Shown here in pieces: positions 7,172-15,852 of a stretch of 64,000 nt of DNA. A model generated the notes under the pieces. That model was given only the letters and a program-made list of their open reading frames with translations, ran no database searches and had not been told where the DNA came from. Where the stretch lies: assembly GCF_014643175.1 (NCBI RefSeq), contig NZ_BMJH01000002.1, positions 434,001 to 498,000 on the forward strand. Direction: 5' to 3'. The stretch's first letter is position 1; each line of letters begins with the position of its first letter. The DNA is from Hoyosella rhizosphaerae (GTDB lineage Bacteria > Actinomycetota > Actinomycetes > Mycobacteriales > Mycobacteriaceae). A program made the position numbers and the translations under genes.

Positions 7172-9322
7172 ATGGAATGGGACCGAGTCAGTGAGTCAGG
7201 CCAGATTTGGCGCGTGCGGGTGCAACTGCAGGACCGACCAGGCACCCTTTCGGAATTAACTACCAGGTTGTCTCACCGCAAGTGCAACCTACTCGCGGTG
7301 ACAGTACTTCCAGCCTCAGTAGCATCTTCAGTAACAGGTGATGTTGTTGACGACTTTGTGCTTCGCGCACCGCCCGATATGACAGCAGACGAATTGCAGT
7401 CAATCGTCAATACGGATGGCGTCACCTGCCGCGGTCTCACACCCGCGTCGATAAACGCACTTGTTGATCCTGAAACAGCGCTACTTCGAGTGGCGAAAGC
7501 GACAATCTCGGGGACCGTAACGACCGTCGAGGCGGTGCGGCGCATTCTCGGAGCAGATTCGGCGACACCACAAGCCCCCGGATCGACGATTGGTGACTGG
7601 CAGATCGACGACACCGGCCACAAAGTCACCGTCACACTAGCGGCAAATTCCGCAGCAACCTATGAGCGCGGGTGGTCCCCATTCTTGGACGGCGAACTGG
7701 CCCGCGTCGGAGCTTTGCTCGACCTCATTGGAGAACAAGCGCCCAGCGACCCTGAACCGGTCGCCACTCCAGAAGCCCCGGTAGCGGACTCAACACCAAC
7801 TCCACCGGTGGCTGCTCAACCCAGGATCCGGCAGCTCAGCAGTCTCGATGTTCAGTTCCTCAACGCCGAAACACCCACCACTGTCATCCACGTGGGCGGT
7901 CTCACCATCCTGGACCCCAGTGAACTCCCAGACGGCATGTTGACGGCGCCAGCATTGCGTGCCGTCATCCGAAGCCGCCTGCACCTCGTGGCGCCTTTGC
8001 GGTGGTCACTGAAACAGGTACCCCTTGGCGTGGACCTGCCATATTGGGACGACAGCGCTGAAGTGGACCTCGAATACCACGTGCGATCGTACGATCTGCG
8101 GCACGAAGGCGACGGTGATACGTCCGTTGCCGCTCTGCACCGGCTCGTGGGACGGCTCGACTCCACACCTCTTGATCGCGCCCGACCATTGTGGGAGGCG
8201 TATCTCATCAGCGGGCTCTCCGACGGTCGGCAGGCGCTCTACACCAAGGTTCACCACGCCGTCATCGATGGCGTGTCCGGCGCCGAAGTGATGGGGGCCG
8301 TAATGGACCTGACCGCGGAATCATTCCAGGTTCCACCGCCCACCACACAAGGACCAGAGTTCGTGGCACCCCAGGGAATTCGTATGGCCACCCATGGTGC
8401 GCGCCACGCCATTGCCGCACCTTCGACGCTCGCACGGGCCGCACGTACCGTACTTCCACACCTCGCCGATGTGCCAGGCATGACGTCGCTACCGGGTGTC
8501 AGTCGCCTTACTTCGCTGCGCAGACGCATCGGCAACAACACAACGAGTGAACAACCTGCACGCCCAGGAACACCACCACCGACACCGTTCAACAAAAAGA
8601 TCACTGCACGCCGCAGCATCGCAACCGCGCAAGTCAGCCTCGCAGACGTCAAAAAGGCGAAAAACGCATTCGGCTGCACCGTCAACGACATCGTGATGGC
8701 ACTGTGCACGAGCGCCCTCCGCCAGTGGCTCATCGACCACAACGCACTTCCCGACAAACCGCTTGTTGGTTCGATGCCCGTATCAGTGCGAACACGCGAA
8801 CAACTAGGCACCGCTGGAAACCAAATCGCCTTCATGCCCACGGTATTGCCGACACACTTTAACGACCCACAACGTCGCCTTACCGAGCTGATGAGCAACA
8901 TCGCCGCAGCGAAACACCGCTTCGCTGACGCCCCACCAACGCTGCTTCACAACGCAACCGCAGTATTGCCGCAACTGTTCAACGGCGTCGTATCCCGCAC
9001 AGTGTTCGCCGCAGCTGGTGCGATCGCTCCACCCTGCAACCTGCTCATATCAAATGTTCCCGGACCACAAATTCCCCTGTACGTAGGCGGAGCAAAAGTA
9101 GTCGCCAACTACCCAATCTCGGTGATCTCAGACTTCACCGGCGGCCTCAACATCACAGTCATGTCGTACAACGGGCACCTCGACTTCGGGATCGTCACCT
9201 GCCCCGACCTCATTCCCGACGTCGAAACATTCGAGACATACCTCGTCGATGCCATGGCCGAGATCCTCAACATGCTCGACGCTGCACAACCAGCAGATTC
9301 CACCAGTTTCACGCGAGGTTGA
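7172..9322 (+). CDS. ACT domain-WS/DGAT acyltransferase fusion
   Basis: A 716-residue protein in two parts. Residues about 12-85 read like an ACT domain (WRVRVQLQDRPGTLSELTTRL); about 100-190 form a second small αβ region. A Pro/Ala-rich linker (190-217) leads to a wax ester synthase/diacylglycerol acyltransferase domain (about 219-705). That domain carries the catalytic HHAVIDG (361-367), NDIVMALC and NVPGPQIPLY motifs. The family transfers acyl-CoA to diacylglycerol or fatty alcohols for storage lipid. Usual family members are about 450-480 residues, so the ligand-binding N-terminus is an addition, suggesting allosteric control by a small metabolite. The start is uncertain: GGAG lies 14 bases before ATG 7172. 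It is monocistronic and followed by a tRNA. Confidence 0.88.
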   Translation: MEWDRVSESGQIWRVRVQLQDRPGTLSELTTRLSHRKCNLLAVTVLPASVASSVTGDVVDDFVLRAPPDMTADELQSIVNTDGVTCRGLTPASINALVDPETALLRVAKATISGTVTTVEAVRRILGADSATPQAPGSTIGDWQIDDTGHKVTVTLAANSAATYERGWSPFLDGELARVGALLDLIGEQAPSDPEPVATPEAPVADSTPTPPVAAQPRIRQLSSLDVQFLNAETPTTVIHVGGLTILDPSELPDGMLTAPALRAVIRSRLHLVAPLRWSLKQVPLGVDLPYWDDSAEVDLEYHVRSYDLRHEGDGDTSVAALHRLVGRLDSTPLDRARPLWEAYLISGLSDGRQALYTKVHHAVIDGVSGAEVMGAVMDLTAESFQVPPPTTQGPEFVAPQGIRMATHGARHAIAAPSTLARAARTVLPHLADVPGMTSLPGVSRLTSLRRRIGNNTTSEQPARPGTPPPTPFNKKITARRSIATAQVSLADVKKAKNAFGCTVNDIVMALCTSALRQWLIDHNALPDKPLVGSMPVSVRTREQLGTAGNQIAFMPTVLPTHFNDPQRRLTELMSNIAAAKHRFADAPPTLLHNATAVLPQLFNGVVSRTVFAAAGAIAPPCNLLISNVPGPQIPLYVGGAKVVANYPISVISDFTGGLNITVMSYNGHLDFGIVTCPDLIPDVETFETYLVDAMAEILNMLDAAQPADSTSFTRG

Positions 9323-9423
9323 GACGTGCTTGCCGGGGGTGCGCGAGGTTATTGCCCACCCCCGGTGCGTTGATTCGCTGGACAACCCAGAGCGCTGCTA
9401 AAGTCCCTCTTGGACAATGATTT

Positions 9424-9496
9424 GGGGCTATAGCGCAGTTGGTAGCGCGTCTCGTTCGCATCGAGAAGGTCGGGGGTTCGATTCCCCCTAGCTCCA
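9424..9496 (+). tRNA. tRNA-Ala (anticodon CGC)
   Basis: Complete cloverleaf: acceptor GGGGCTA/TAGCTCC with discriminator A, D arm GCGC-AGTTGGTA-GCGC, anticodon stem TCTCG/CGAGA with loop TTCGCAT (anticodon CGC), and T arm GGGGG-TTCGATT-CCCCC. No CCA is encoded. It reads GCG codons. Confidence 0.96.
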
Positions 9497-9510
9497 CTTG
9501 TGGCCACGAC

Positions 9511-9537
9511 AGCCGAACCTTATTTTGGGGTTCGGCT
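9511..9537 (+). terminator. Terminator after tRNA-Ala
   Basis: AGCCGAACC (9511-9519) pairs with GGTTCGGCT (9529-9537) and is followed by GTTTGCGTT. It starts 15 bases after the tRNA end. Confidence 0.8.
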
Positions 9538-9588
9538 GTTTGCGTTGTGGCGTGGTGTGGTTGCGGCTTCACGGGGTCCCAATGCTGA

Positions 9589-9635
9589 AAGGATCCTGCA
9601 TTTGACCCGCATTGGGTGTGAAATGCAGGATCCTT
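9589..9635. repeat. Long perfect inverted repeat with nested stem
   Basis: AAGGATCCTGCATTT (9589-9603) is the exact reverse complement of 9621-9635; inside the 17-base loop ACCC (9605-9608) can pair with GGGT (9614-9617). It lies between the tRNA terminator and the convergent PPOX gene. It may be that gene's terminator or a palindromic element. I noticed no second copy in the window. Confidence 0.7.
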
Positions 9636-9670
9636 CGCTCGGTACAGCCCAGAACAGCCGCAGCAACCTC

Positions 9671-10216
9671 CTAGTAAAGGTATTTTTCCAGCCCCGGGTG
9701 CATGTCTTCACCATCCGACCAGGTACTGGGGTCCCATAGGTGGGAGCGGAGGAATGCTTTGGCGCAGTGGAAGAAGATGGTGTCGATGCTGACTTTCACT
9801 GCTAGCAGGGGTCGGTTTCCGCGGACGATGAGGTCGTCGAAATAGGGGGCGTCACTAATCAGTTCGGCTCGTCCGTTGATGCGGAGTGTGTCTCCACGGC
9901 CTGGGATGAGGGACAGGATGCCGACGTGGGGGTTGGAGAGGATGTTGAAGTAGCCGTCACCGCGTCGGTTTCCGGGGCGTTCCGGTAGGACGATGGTCTG
10001 GTCGTCGAGTACGTGGATGAGGCCTGGGGCGTCTCCTTTGGGGGAGGCGTCGCAGTTTCCGTGTTTGTCGGAGGTCGCGACGACACAGAATGGGGATTGC
10101 GCCAGCCATTCGCGATCCCGTTGGTGCAGTGTTGTGCGTTCCTTCGTTAAAACTTGTGGGGCTACGTCGCCGAGTAGTTTTCGAAGATCTTCGGGATCAG
10201 TTAGTTGATGCTCCAC
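9671..10216 (-). CDS. Pyridoxamine 5'-phosphate oxidase-family FMN-binding protein
   Basis: A 181-residue split-barrel flavoprotein of the PPOX superfamily, in the subgroup marked by CVVATSDKHGNCDASPKGDAPG (about 44-65) and PGNRRGDGYFNIL. Members bind FMN or F420 and reduce diverse substrates; the substrate here cannot be told. GTG 10216 is preceded by AAGGAGG at a 6-base distance. It lies 59 bases downstream of the ABC permease on the same strand and may be read through from it, but has its own strong SD. Confidence 0.85.
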   Translation of the reverse strand: MEHQLTDPEDLRKLLGDVAPQVLTKERTTLHQRDREWLAQSPFCVVATSDKHGNCDASPKGDAPGLIHVLDDQTIVLPERPGNRRGDGYFNILSNPHVGILSLIPGRGDTLRINGRAELISDAPYFDDLIVRGNRPLLAVKVSIDTIFFHCAKAFLRSHLWDPSTWSDGEDMHPGLEKYLY

Positions 10217-10275
10217 TTAGGGCCTCCTTGCGCATGGGCACAATCTTGTCGCTTCATGCGGAAGGAGGCAATCGC

Positions 10276-11916
10276 TTATTTCGATTGGAGGTCGCGTCGC
10301 CGGAATCCGATGAGGCCCGCAGTGGTCAGTACTGCGGTCAGCGCGAGGAGGATGAGGACGGGCAGCCAGTTCATCTCGGCACCGGGGAGGGCAGGTACGT
10401 GCCCGAACGGGGAGTAGTTGCTCATCGCTTCGGGGAAGCCGAATATTTGTCCCATGTAGATCACGATGATGCTGTACGCGGGTAGGGCCCATGCGGCACT
10501 GGTTAGTGCTGGGGCGAGTCCGTATAGGGCAGCGGCAAAGCCGACGGCCACCCATACGGCTGGGACGTATACGAATCCTGCCGCGATTACTCGGAGTGCG
10601 AATTCGCTGTCATTGGTGACGTATGCGCCTCCGATTCCGAGTCCTGCTGCTGCGAGTACGGTCGCGGCAGCGCTCGCGGTGAAGGCAACGACGAGGTGGC
10701 TGCCCATCCAGCGTGTGCGTGACACTGCGGTACTGAGTAGTGGTTCTGCGCGTCCTGTCAGTTCTTCAGAGCGAAGTCGACTGACTGCCATCACGGCGTA
10801 GAGGGATGCGATCATGGCGAGGAAACTCACGATCATTGACACCCACGAATCGACCAGGGTTGCGCCTGGGATGTCGCGGAGCATTTCGGTGAGGGTGGAG
10901 ATGCGGTCAAACATTTCTTCTGCGCCGCTGAGGAGCGTGCCGTAGACGAGGCCGAATACAGTGAGTGCGCCGATCCAAGCGATTGCGGCAGCTCGGTGTA
11001 GTCGAACAGCCAATCCAAGTGAGCTCAGTAGGGTCGGCGAGGCTGTCTCAGCCCCTAGTTTGGGGCGGCGTAGACCGGCGCCGACGTCACGCCGTGTGGA
11101 AAGGAAGAACGCGCTCACCGTGAGCGCTGCCGCGAGTGCTACCGCGAGGATGAGCGGCCACCAGCGTTGGTCGGATGCGAAGGGGCGTGCCGCCTGTCCC
11201 CAGTAGAGGGGTGACGCCCAACTTAGAAAGTTGTCACCCATGTCTCCGACTGCCCGTGTTGCGTACGCGCCACCTAGTGCGAGGAATGCCAAACCGGAGG
11301 CGCCGCGCGTGTGTTCCGTTACCTGTGCGGCAACCGCTGCGGCGCCGCCGAAAACCGTGCCGACGAGGGCGAGGGCGAGCCCGTAGAGGAATGAGCCGCT
11401 GGCGGTAATGCTTTCGAGTCCGGTGGCGAGAACGCCTGCGGCAGTCAATATTCCCGCAAGGAGGTTGGCGAGGACGACGACGATCATTGTCGCCGCGAGT
11501 TGAGAATGGCGCCCGAGCACGTTTGCTCGAACCAGTTCTGCGCGGCCTGCTTCTTCTTCCGCTCGGGTATGCCGAATGACGGTGAGGATGCTCATGATTC
11601 CGAATGCGACTGCGGTGAAGACGAACATTTGGTGGCCAAGCATCACACCGTAGGTGTATTCACCGGCGCTGTAGTTCCGGCCGACCATGCCAACCATGGC
11701 GGGCATGTCCGTCAAGATGACGGCGGCTGCTCTATCTTGCGCGGTGGGGTAGGTGTCTTGGAAGTTGAATACTGTGCCGGTTGTGGCGAGAGCGAGCGCG
11801 GTTATCCAAATTGGTAGTCGGATTCGGTCGCGTCGGGCGATGAGGCGCACCATGGTGGCGGTGCCGGCGAATGCGTGCTGGCGCGCGGGAGTGGCTGTAA
11901 TTGTCATTATCGTCAC
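10276..11916 (-). CDS. ABC exporter permease, ABC-2 type
   Basis: A 546-residue integral membrane protein with about twelve hydrophobic segments in two repeated halves, the layout of permeases annotated as polyketide or multidrug antibiotic exporters. Internal motifs include [15 protein letters not shown] in the first half and [21 protein letters not shown] in the second, showing the duplication. Its ATG overlaps the stop of the ATPase gene by four bases (11913-11916), so the two form one transcription unit. The exported compound is unknown. The divergent MarR-type gene probably controls the pair. Confidence 0.88.
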   Translation of the reverse strand: MTIMTITATPARQHAFAGTATMVRLIARRDRIRLPIWITALALATTGTVFNFQDTYPTAQDRAAAVILTDMPAMVGMVGRNYSAGEYTYGVMLGHQMFVFTAVAFGIMSILTVIRHTRAEEEAGRAELVRANVLGRHSQLAATMIVVVLANLLAGILTAAGVLATGLESITASGSFLYGLALALVGTVFGGAAAVAAQVTEHTRGASGLAFLALGGAYATRAVGDMGDNFLSWASPLYWGQAARPFASDQRWWPLILAVALAAALTVSAFFLSTRRDVGAGLRRPKLGAETASPTLLSSLGLAVRLHRAAAIAWIGALTVFGLVYGTLLSGAEEMFDRISTLTEMLRDIPGATLVDSWVSMIVSFLAMIASLYAVMAVSRLRSEELTGRAEPLLSTAVSRTRWMGSHLVVAFTASAAATVLAAAGLGIGGAYVTNDSEFALRVIAAGFVYVPAVWVAVGFAAALYGLAPALTSAAWALPAYSIIVIYMGQIFGFPEAMSNYSPFGHVPALPGAEMNWLPVLILLALTAVLTTAGLIGFRRRDLQSK

Positions 11917-12821
11917 TGCCTTTGTGGTGCTTCTGCGAGCACGTCTTGGTAGTGGCGCAGCATCAGTTCTTCGAGTGTGGGCGGGTGGCTAACGAGGCTG
12001 TTGACGCCGTAGCGGGAGAGTTCGCGGATGGTCGTGTCGAGGTGGTCGCCGTCGACGGTGAAATGTACGCGATCACCTTCAGTGGTGAGGTCGTGAACTC
12101 CGGGGTGAGTGGCGAGTTCACCGGCTGGCGTTTTTGTTGTGGCTTCGACTGTGGTGCGCGTGAGGTGGCGCATCTCGGCGAGTGTGCCGCTTTGGACGAT
12201 TTCGCCGAGCCGGATGATGCTGATGCGGTCGCACAGTTTCTCTACCTGCGCAAGGATGTGGCTGGATAGCAGCACTGTTTTTCCTTGTGCTTTGGCGTCG
12301 AGAATTACTTCTTGGAACACCGTTTCCATCAGCGGGTCGAGGCCTGCGGTGGGTTCGTCGAGGAGGAGTAGTTCGACGTCTGAGGCGAGTGCTGCGATGA
12401 TGGCGACTTTTTGCCTGTTGCCTTTGGAGTAGGTGCGGCCTTTTTTGGCGGGGTTGAGGTCGAACTTGTCGATGAGTTCGTTGCGCCTTTTTGTGTCGAC
12501 TCCGCCGCGTAGCCGGGCGAGGAGGTCGATGGCTTCTCCGCCGGTGAGGTTGGGCCACAGTTCGACGTCGCCGGGAACGTATGCTAACCGTTTGTGTAGT
12601 GCGACTGCGTCGCGCCAGGGGTCGCCACCGAGTAGTGAGATGTCGCCGGAATCAGCGCGCAGTAGGCCAAGTAGGACGCGGATTGCGGTTGATTTCCCTG
12701 CCCCGTTTGGGCCGAGGAATCCATGAACTTCGCCTTCTTTGACGTTCATGGTTACGCCGTTGAGTGCGCGGACTTGACCGAATGTCTTGACGACATTGTT
12801 CATGTCGATTGCTGTAGCCAT
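11913..12821 (-). CDS. ABC exporter ATP-binding protein
   Basis: A 302-residue ATPase partner of the downstream permease. Walker A GPNGAGKS lies near residues 37-44, the signature is degenerate (YSKGNRQKV instead of LSGGQ), and Walker B is [13 protein letters not shown] followed by the switch histidine in LLSSHIL. The C-terminal extension after about residue 215 is typical of DrrA/CcmA-type drug exporters. It starts divergently from the MarR-type regulator across 88 bases that contain two inverted repeats. Confidence 0.92.
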   Translation of the reverse strand: MATAIDMNNVVKTFGQVRALNGVTMNVKEGEVHGFLGPNGAGKSTAIRVLLGLLRADSGDISLLGGDPWRDAVALHKRLAYVPGDVELWPNLTGGEAIDLLARLRGGVDTKRRNELIDKFDLNPAKKGRTYSKGNRQKVAIIAALASDVELLLLDEPTAGLDPLMETVFQEVILDAKAQGKTVLLSSHILAQVEKLCDRISIIRLGEIVQSGTLAEMRHLTRTTVEATTKTPAGELATHPGVHDLTTEGDRVHFTVDGDHLDTTIRELSRYGVNSLVSHPPTLEELMLRHYQDVLAEAPQRQ

Positions 12822-12841
12822 GGCGTCGAGTCTACAGAGGT

Positions 12842-12870
12842 TTCACAAATGTGTGAATAGTTTGAAACTA
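12842..12870. promoter_or_regulatory. Two adjacent inverted repeats in the MarR/ABC spacer
   Basis: TTCACA-AATG-TGTGAA (12842-12857) is directly followed by TAGTTT-G-AAACTA (12858-12870), both with perfect 6-bp arms. They lie between the divergent ABC ATPase and MarR-type genes and are likely operators for that regulator. Confidence 0.6.
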
Positions 12871-12909
12871 CTTACGTTAGAGTTGAGGGTAGCCGGATGA
12901 GGAGAAGGT

Positions 12910-13413
12910 GTGCACGATTTGGAAGCTCATAATGCAGTGGTGCGGTTCGCTGAAAAGCTAGCTATCCTGCTGGGCGAATCGGGAATGTCGCGCATGTCTG
13001 CCCGTGTGTTCGCATTTGTGCTTGCTGACGATGCTGACACCTACACAGCTAAAGAGCTCGCCGACGGGCTCCAGGTGAGCCCCGCAGCGATCTCCGGCGC
13101 AGTGCGGCAACTCGTGTCTGCTGGACTGATGACGAAGGGGCGCGAGCCCGGTGCGCGGTCTGATTACTACCGCATGGATGACGATGATGTGTGGGGGACG
13201 ATCATGGCCCAGCGAAAACCGTTCCTACAGCGTTATGTCGACCTGCTCACAGAAGGCGCACGAGAAATCGGTGCGGATGGCGCCGGTGGTCGACGGCTGC
13301 GGGAAACCGTGGAGTTCTACCGATTTATGGATGACGAGCTAGCTCACACCCTTGAACGATGGCAGGTGCGCCGCGCGGCGTGGCTGGAGGAAGAAGCTCG
13401 CCGCACGGATTAG
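12910..13413 (+). CDS. MarR/GbsR-type transcriptional regulator
   Basis: A 167-residue winged-helix protein. The DNA-binding part is about residues 28-90 (MSRMSARVFAFVLADDADTY, then YTAKELADGLQVSPAAISGAVRQL as the recognition helix region, and a wing around GAREPGARSDYY-like sequence). Helices on both ends provide dimerisation. GTG 12910 follows GGAGAAGG at 12901-12908. It is transcribed away from an ABC exporter, with palindromes in the spacer, so it is most likely the exporter's ligand-responsive repressor and autoregulator. Confidence 0.85.
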   Translation: MHDLEAHNAVVRFAEKLAILLGESGMSRMSARVFAFVLADDADTYTAKELADGLQVSPAAISGAVRQLVSAGLMTKGREPGARSDYYRMDDDDVWGTIMAQRKPFLQRYVDLLTEGAREIGADGAGGRRLRETVEFYRFMDDELAHTLERWQVRRAAWLEEEARRTD

Positions 13414-13433
13414 AAATGGCTTCGGGTTGGAAG

Positions 13434-13736
<303 letters not shown>

Positions 13737-13757
13737 CTACTACTTCACTAATGCTGA

Positions 13758-13773
13758 ATACCCCCTAGGGTAC
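13758..13773. promoter_or_regulatory. CsoR/CstR-type operator 1
   Basis: TACCC-CCTA-GGGTA (13759-13772) in the repressor's own promoter, 38 bases before its start. It matches the two other sites at 13839 and 15731 in the TACC...GGTA core. Confidence 0.65.
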
Positions 13774-13838
13774 CCCGAATACGAGCGTGGGGCGAATGCG
13801 CCACTGTGATTATGTATCGATTTACCCCGACGGTTGAA

Positions 13839-13854
13839 ATACCCCTGGTGGTAT
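13839..13854. promoter_or_regulatory. CsoR/CstR-type operator 2
   Basis: ATACC-CCTGGT-GGTAT, perfect 5-bp arms, 79 bases before the DUF302 gene start and on the same spacer as operator 1. It is nearly identical to operator 3. Confidence 0.75.
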
Positions 13855-13932
13855 GTTGAGTGGTGGGTGTTGAATATCGCCCCACGCGAGAATCACCGGA
13901 AATCAACATCCCCAAAGTCATAAGGAGAGTTC

Positions 13933-14343
13933 ATGAAAATTGGAATCGCAACCGAGTTGACCACCACCTTTGACGATGCGGTAGAAAAAACTCGCACAGC
14001 CCTAGCTGATCAAGGCTTCGGCATTCTTACTGAGATTGACGTCAAGGCAACATTGAAGACGAAGATCGATAAGGACATAGAGAACTACCTCATCCTCGGT
14101 GCCTGTAATCCGCCCCTGGCGCACAGGGCAGTGACGGCCGACCCGCAAATTGGGCTGCTTTTGCCTTGTAACGTCGTCGTTCGTGACCACCGCGACAAGC
14201 CTGGAACGATTGTCGTTGAGGCCATGAACCCGGACGTCATGGTCGCAGTCACAGGGAAAGCTGAACTCGAATCTGTTGCGTGCGATGCGGGTATCAAGCT
14301 CAGGGCGGCAATTGATGCGCTCGGCGGTTCGCGAACAGACTGA
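13933..14343 (+). CDS. DUF302 protein of the sulfur regulon
   Basis: A 136-residue soluble protein of the DUF302 family, covering nearly the full length. Typical motifs are DDAVEKTRTALADQGFGILTEIDV (about 14-37), LILGACNPPLAHRA (about 54-67) and GLLLPCNVVVRD (about 74-85). It contains Cys at about 58 and 79, which could react with sulfur species. SD AAGGAGA precedes ATG 13933. It is divergent from the repressor and convergent with the persulfide dioxygenase gene, and has a CsoR/CstR-type operator upstream. DUF302 proteins have no firmly established reaction; context suggests binding or handling of reactive sulfur or metal. Confidence 0.88.
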   Translation: MKIGIATELTTTFDDAVEKTRTALADQGFGILTEIDVKATLKTKIDKDIENYLILGACNPPLAHRAVTADPQIGLLLPCNVVVRDHRDKPGTIVVEAMNPDVMVAVTGKAELESVACDAGIKLRAAIDALGGSRTD

Positions 14344-14356
14344 AACGCTGTTGCCC

Positions 14357-15697
14357 CTAGCTGACCTTGTGTGCGTTGGTGAACGCATCGTCGATCAACA
14401 CAATGTCGCGGCCGGGCCGGTCGAGCAGTGAGGCAGCGACCGAAGCGCGGTACCCAGATTCGCAGTGCACCCATACTTCTCCGGCTGGCACTTCGTCGCG
14501 TCGAGCGAGCAACTCGTGCAGTGGAATGTTGATAGAGCCTGGTACTGCACCTTTTTCATGTTCATCAGTTCTGCGAGTGTCGAGCACGGTGAACGCTCGG
14601 CTGGGGTGCTCGCTGGCGAGATCTGCGAAGGTGGCCACGCGATACTGGCGCAATGTTTCGCCGGGTCGCGCTAAGTCGACGACGTGCCCAACGGCCGCGC
14701 CCGTGATGTTGTCTACGCCAATGCGTGCAAGGTCGCGGCGCGCATCCATGACTTCGCTTCTTGAGGTTCCAACCAGGGTGATCGGCGAACCCCACGAGTA
14801 GAGCCACCCGAGGTATGTGACGAAGCTTGTCGACAGTTCGAAACCCATGCTCCCCGAGAGGTGTCCGGCGGCGAACGCTCGGCGCTGCCGAAGGTCAACG
14901 ACCCATTCGCCGTCGTTTATTCGCTTGCGGAGCGTGCTGGGGTCGACCTGTTCAGGCATCCTCAAATCAACCGGCTGCGGTCCCTCGGTGTTGATAACGC
15001 CCATGTGTGCGTAGTACGCCGGGAATTCGGCGAGTCCAGCGATGAGTTCGTCGACGAACGATTGCTCGTCCTTTGTAAGCGCTGGGTTGACCTCTTGTTG
15101 CTCTCCAATGGTTGAGGAATCCCCAGTGGTGGGAGTTGCGGAGCAGAAGCTACCAAATCCGTGGGTGGGGTAGACGGCCACAGTGGGTGGTAGCTCATCG
15201 GCAAGTTTGCGAACTGAGTGGAACTGCGCGTGGGTGAGTTCTGATGTGTGTTGAGACCCGAGTAGGTCGGTGCGCCCGGTGGATCCGTACAGCATTGATC
15301 CGCCTGTGAATACCGCCTCCGGCGCTCCGGTGTCGTTGTGAAGAACGAAGCTTAGGTGGTGGTGGGTGTGGCCGGGGGTGTGCATGGCTGTGATTCGCAT
15401 GGTGCCCACTTCGACGGTTTCGCCATCGGCAATCGGGCGGTGTTGGAACTTGACGTCATCGAGTGCGGAAACGATGTAGTCGGCACCTGTGACGCGGGCG
15501 AGTTCGAGCCCGCCGGTGACGTAATCGTTGTGGATGTGGGTTTCGAAGACGTGGGTGATGCGGACGCCGCGTTCTCCAGCGAGTGCGAGTGGGCGGTCGA
15601 CGTCGCGCTGTGGATCGATGACTGCTGCGACTTCGCCATCGTCGATGAGGTACGAGCGGTCGCCGAGGCTTGTGGTCTCAATTGTAGAGATGTTCAT
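14357..15697 (-). CDS. Persulfide dioxygenase-rhodanese fusion
   Basis: A 446-residue protein with an N-terminal metallo-β-lactamase domain of the ETHE1-like persulfide dioxygenase type (THIHNDYVTGG with H54, H56, D58; TPGHTHHH; PTHGFG). It is followed by two rhodanese modules. The first (WVVDLRQRRAFAAGH) lacks a catalytic cysteine; the second has the active loop CESGYRAS with Cys near 412. The pathway is oxidation of glutathione-, mycothiol- or other thiol-bound persulfide to sulfite, with sulfur transfer by the rhodanese. Start ATG 15697 is chosen because AAGGGA lies 6 bases upstream; the frame itself opens at 15718. An operator of the CsoR/CstR type (15731-15746) lies in its promoter. Confidence 0.9.
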   Translation of the reverse strand: MNISTIETTSLGDRSYLIDDGEVAAVIDPQRDVDRPLALAGERGVRITHVFETHIHNDYVTGGLELARVTGADYIVSALDDVKFQHRPIADGETVEVGTMRITAMHTPGHTHHHLSFVLHNDTGAPEAVFTGGSMLYGSTGRTDLLGSQHTSELTHAQFHSVRKLADELPPTVAVYPTHGFGSFCSATPTTGDSSTIGEQQEVNPALTKDEQSFVDELIAGLAEFPAYYAHMGVINTEGPQPVDLRMPEQVDPSTLRKRINDGEWVVDLRQRRAFAAGHLSGSMGFELSTSFVTYLGWLYSWGSPITLVGTSRSEVMDARRDLARIGVDNITGAAVGHVVDLARPGETLRQYRVATFADLASEHPSRAFTVLDTRRTDEHEKGAVPGSINIPLHELLARRDEVPAGEVWVHCESGYRASVAASLLDRPGRDIVLIDDAFTNAHKVS

Positions 15698-15730
15698 AGC
15701 TAGTCCCTTCCATCTCACCTCAGCCTATAT

Positions 15731-15746
15731 ATACCCCCGGTGGTAT
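15731..15746. promoter_or_regulatory. CsoR/CstR-type operator 3
   Basis: ATACC-CCCGGT-GGTAT, perfect 5-bp arms, 34 bases before the persulfide dioxygenase start, preceded by TATATA that may be part of the promoter. It shares the layout of operator 2. Confidence 0.75.
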
Positions 15747-15852
15747 GCAATGGTGTGAAGGGCTGAGACTTTTCGTGCGAGATAGACGTCACAAAATCAT
15801 CCGGCGAATGTAGGCTCATCTCCACCGTATTCTTAACGCTGAGGACCGGACA

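Noticed and set aside
9424-13413. Genomic island inserted at tRNA-Ala
   Set aside because: No integrase and no repeat of the tRNA 3' end seen downstream; the genes look native.
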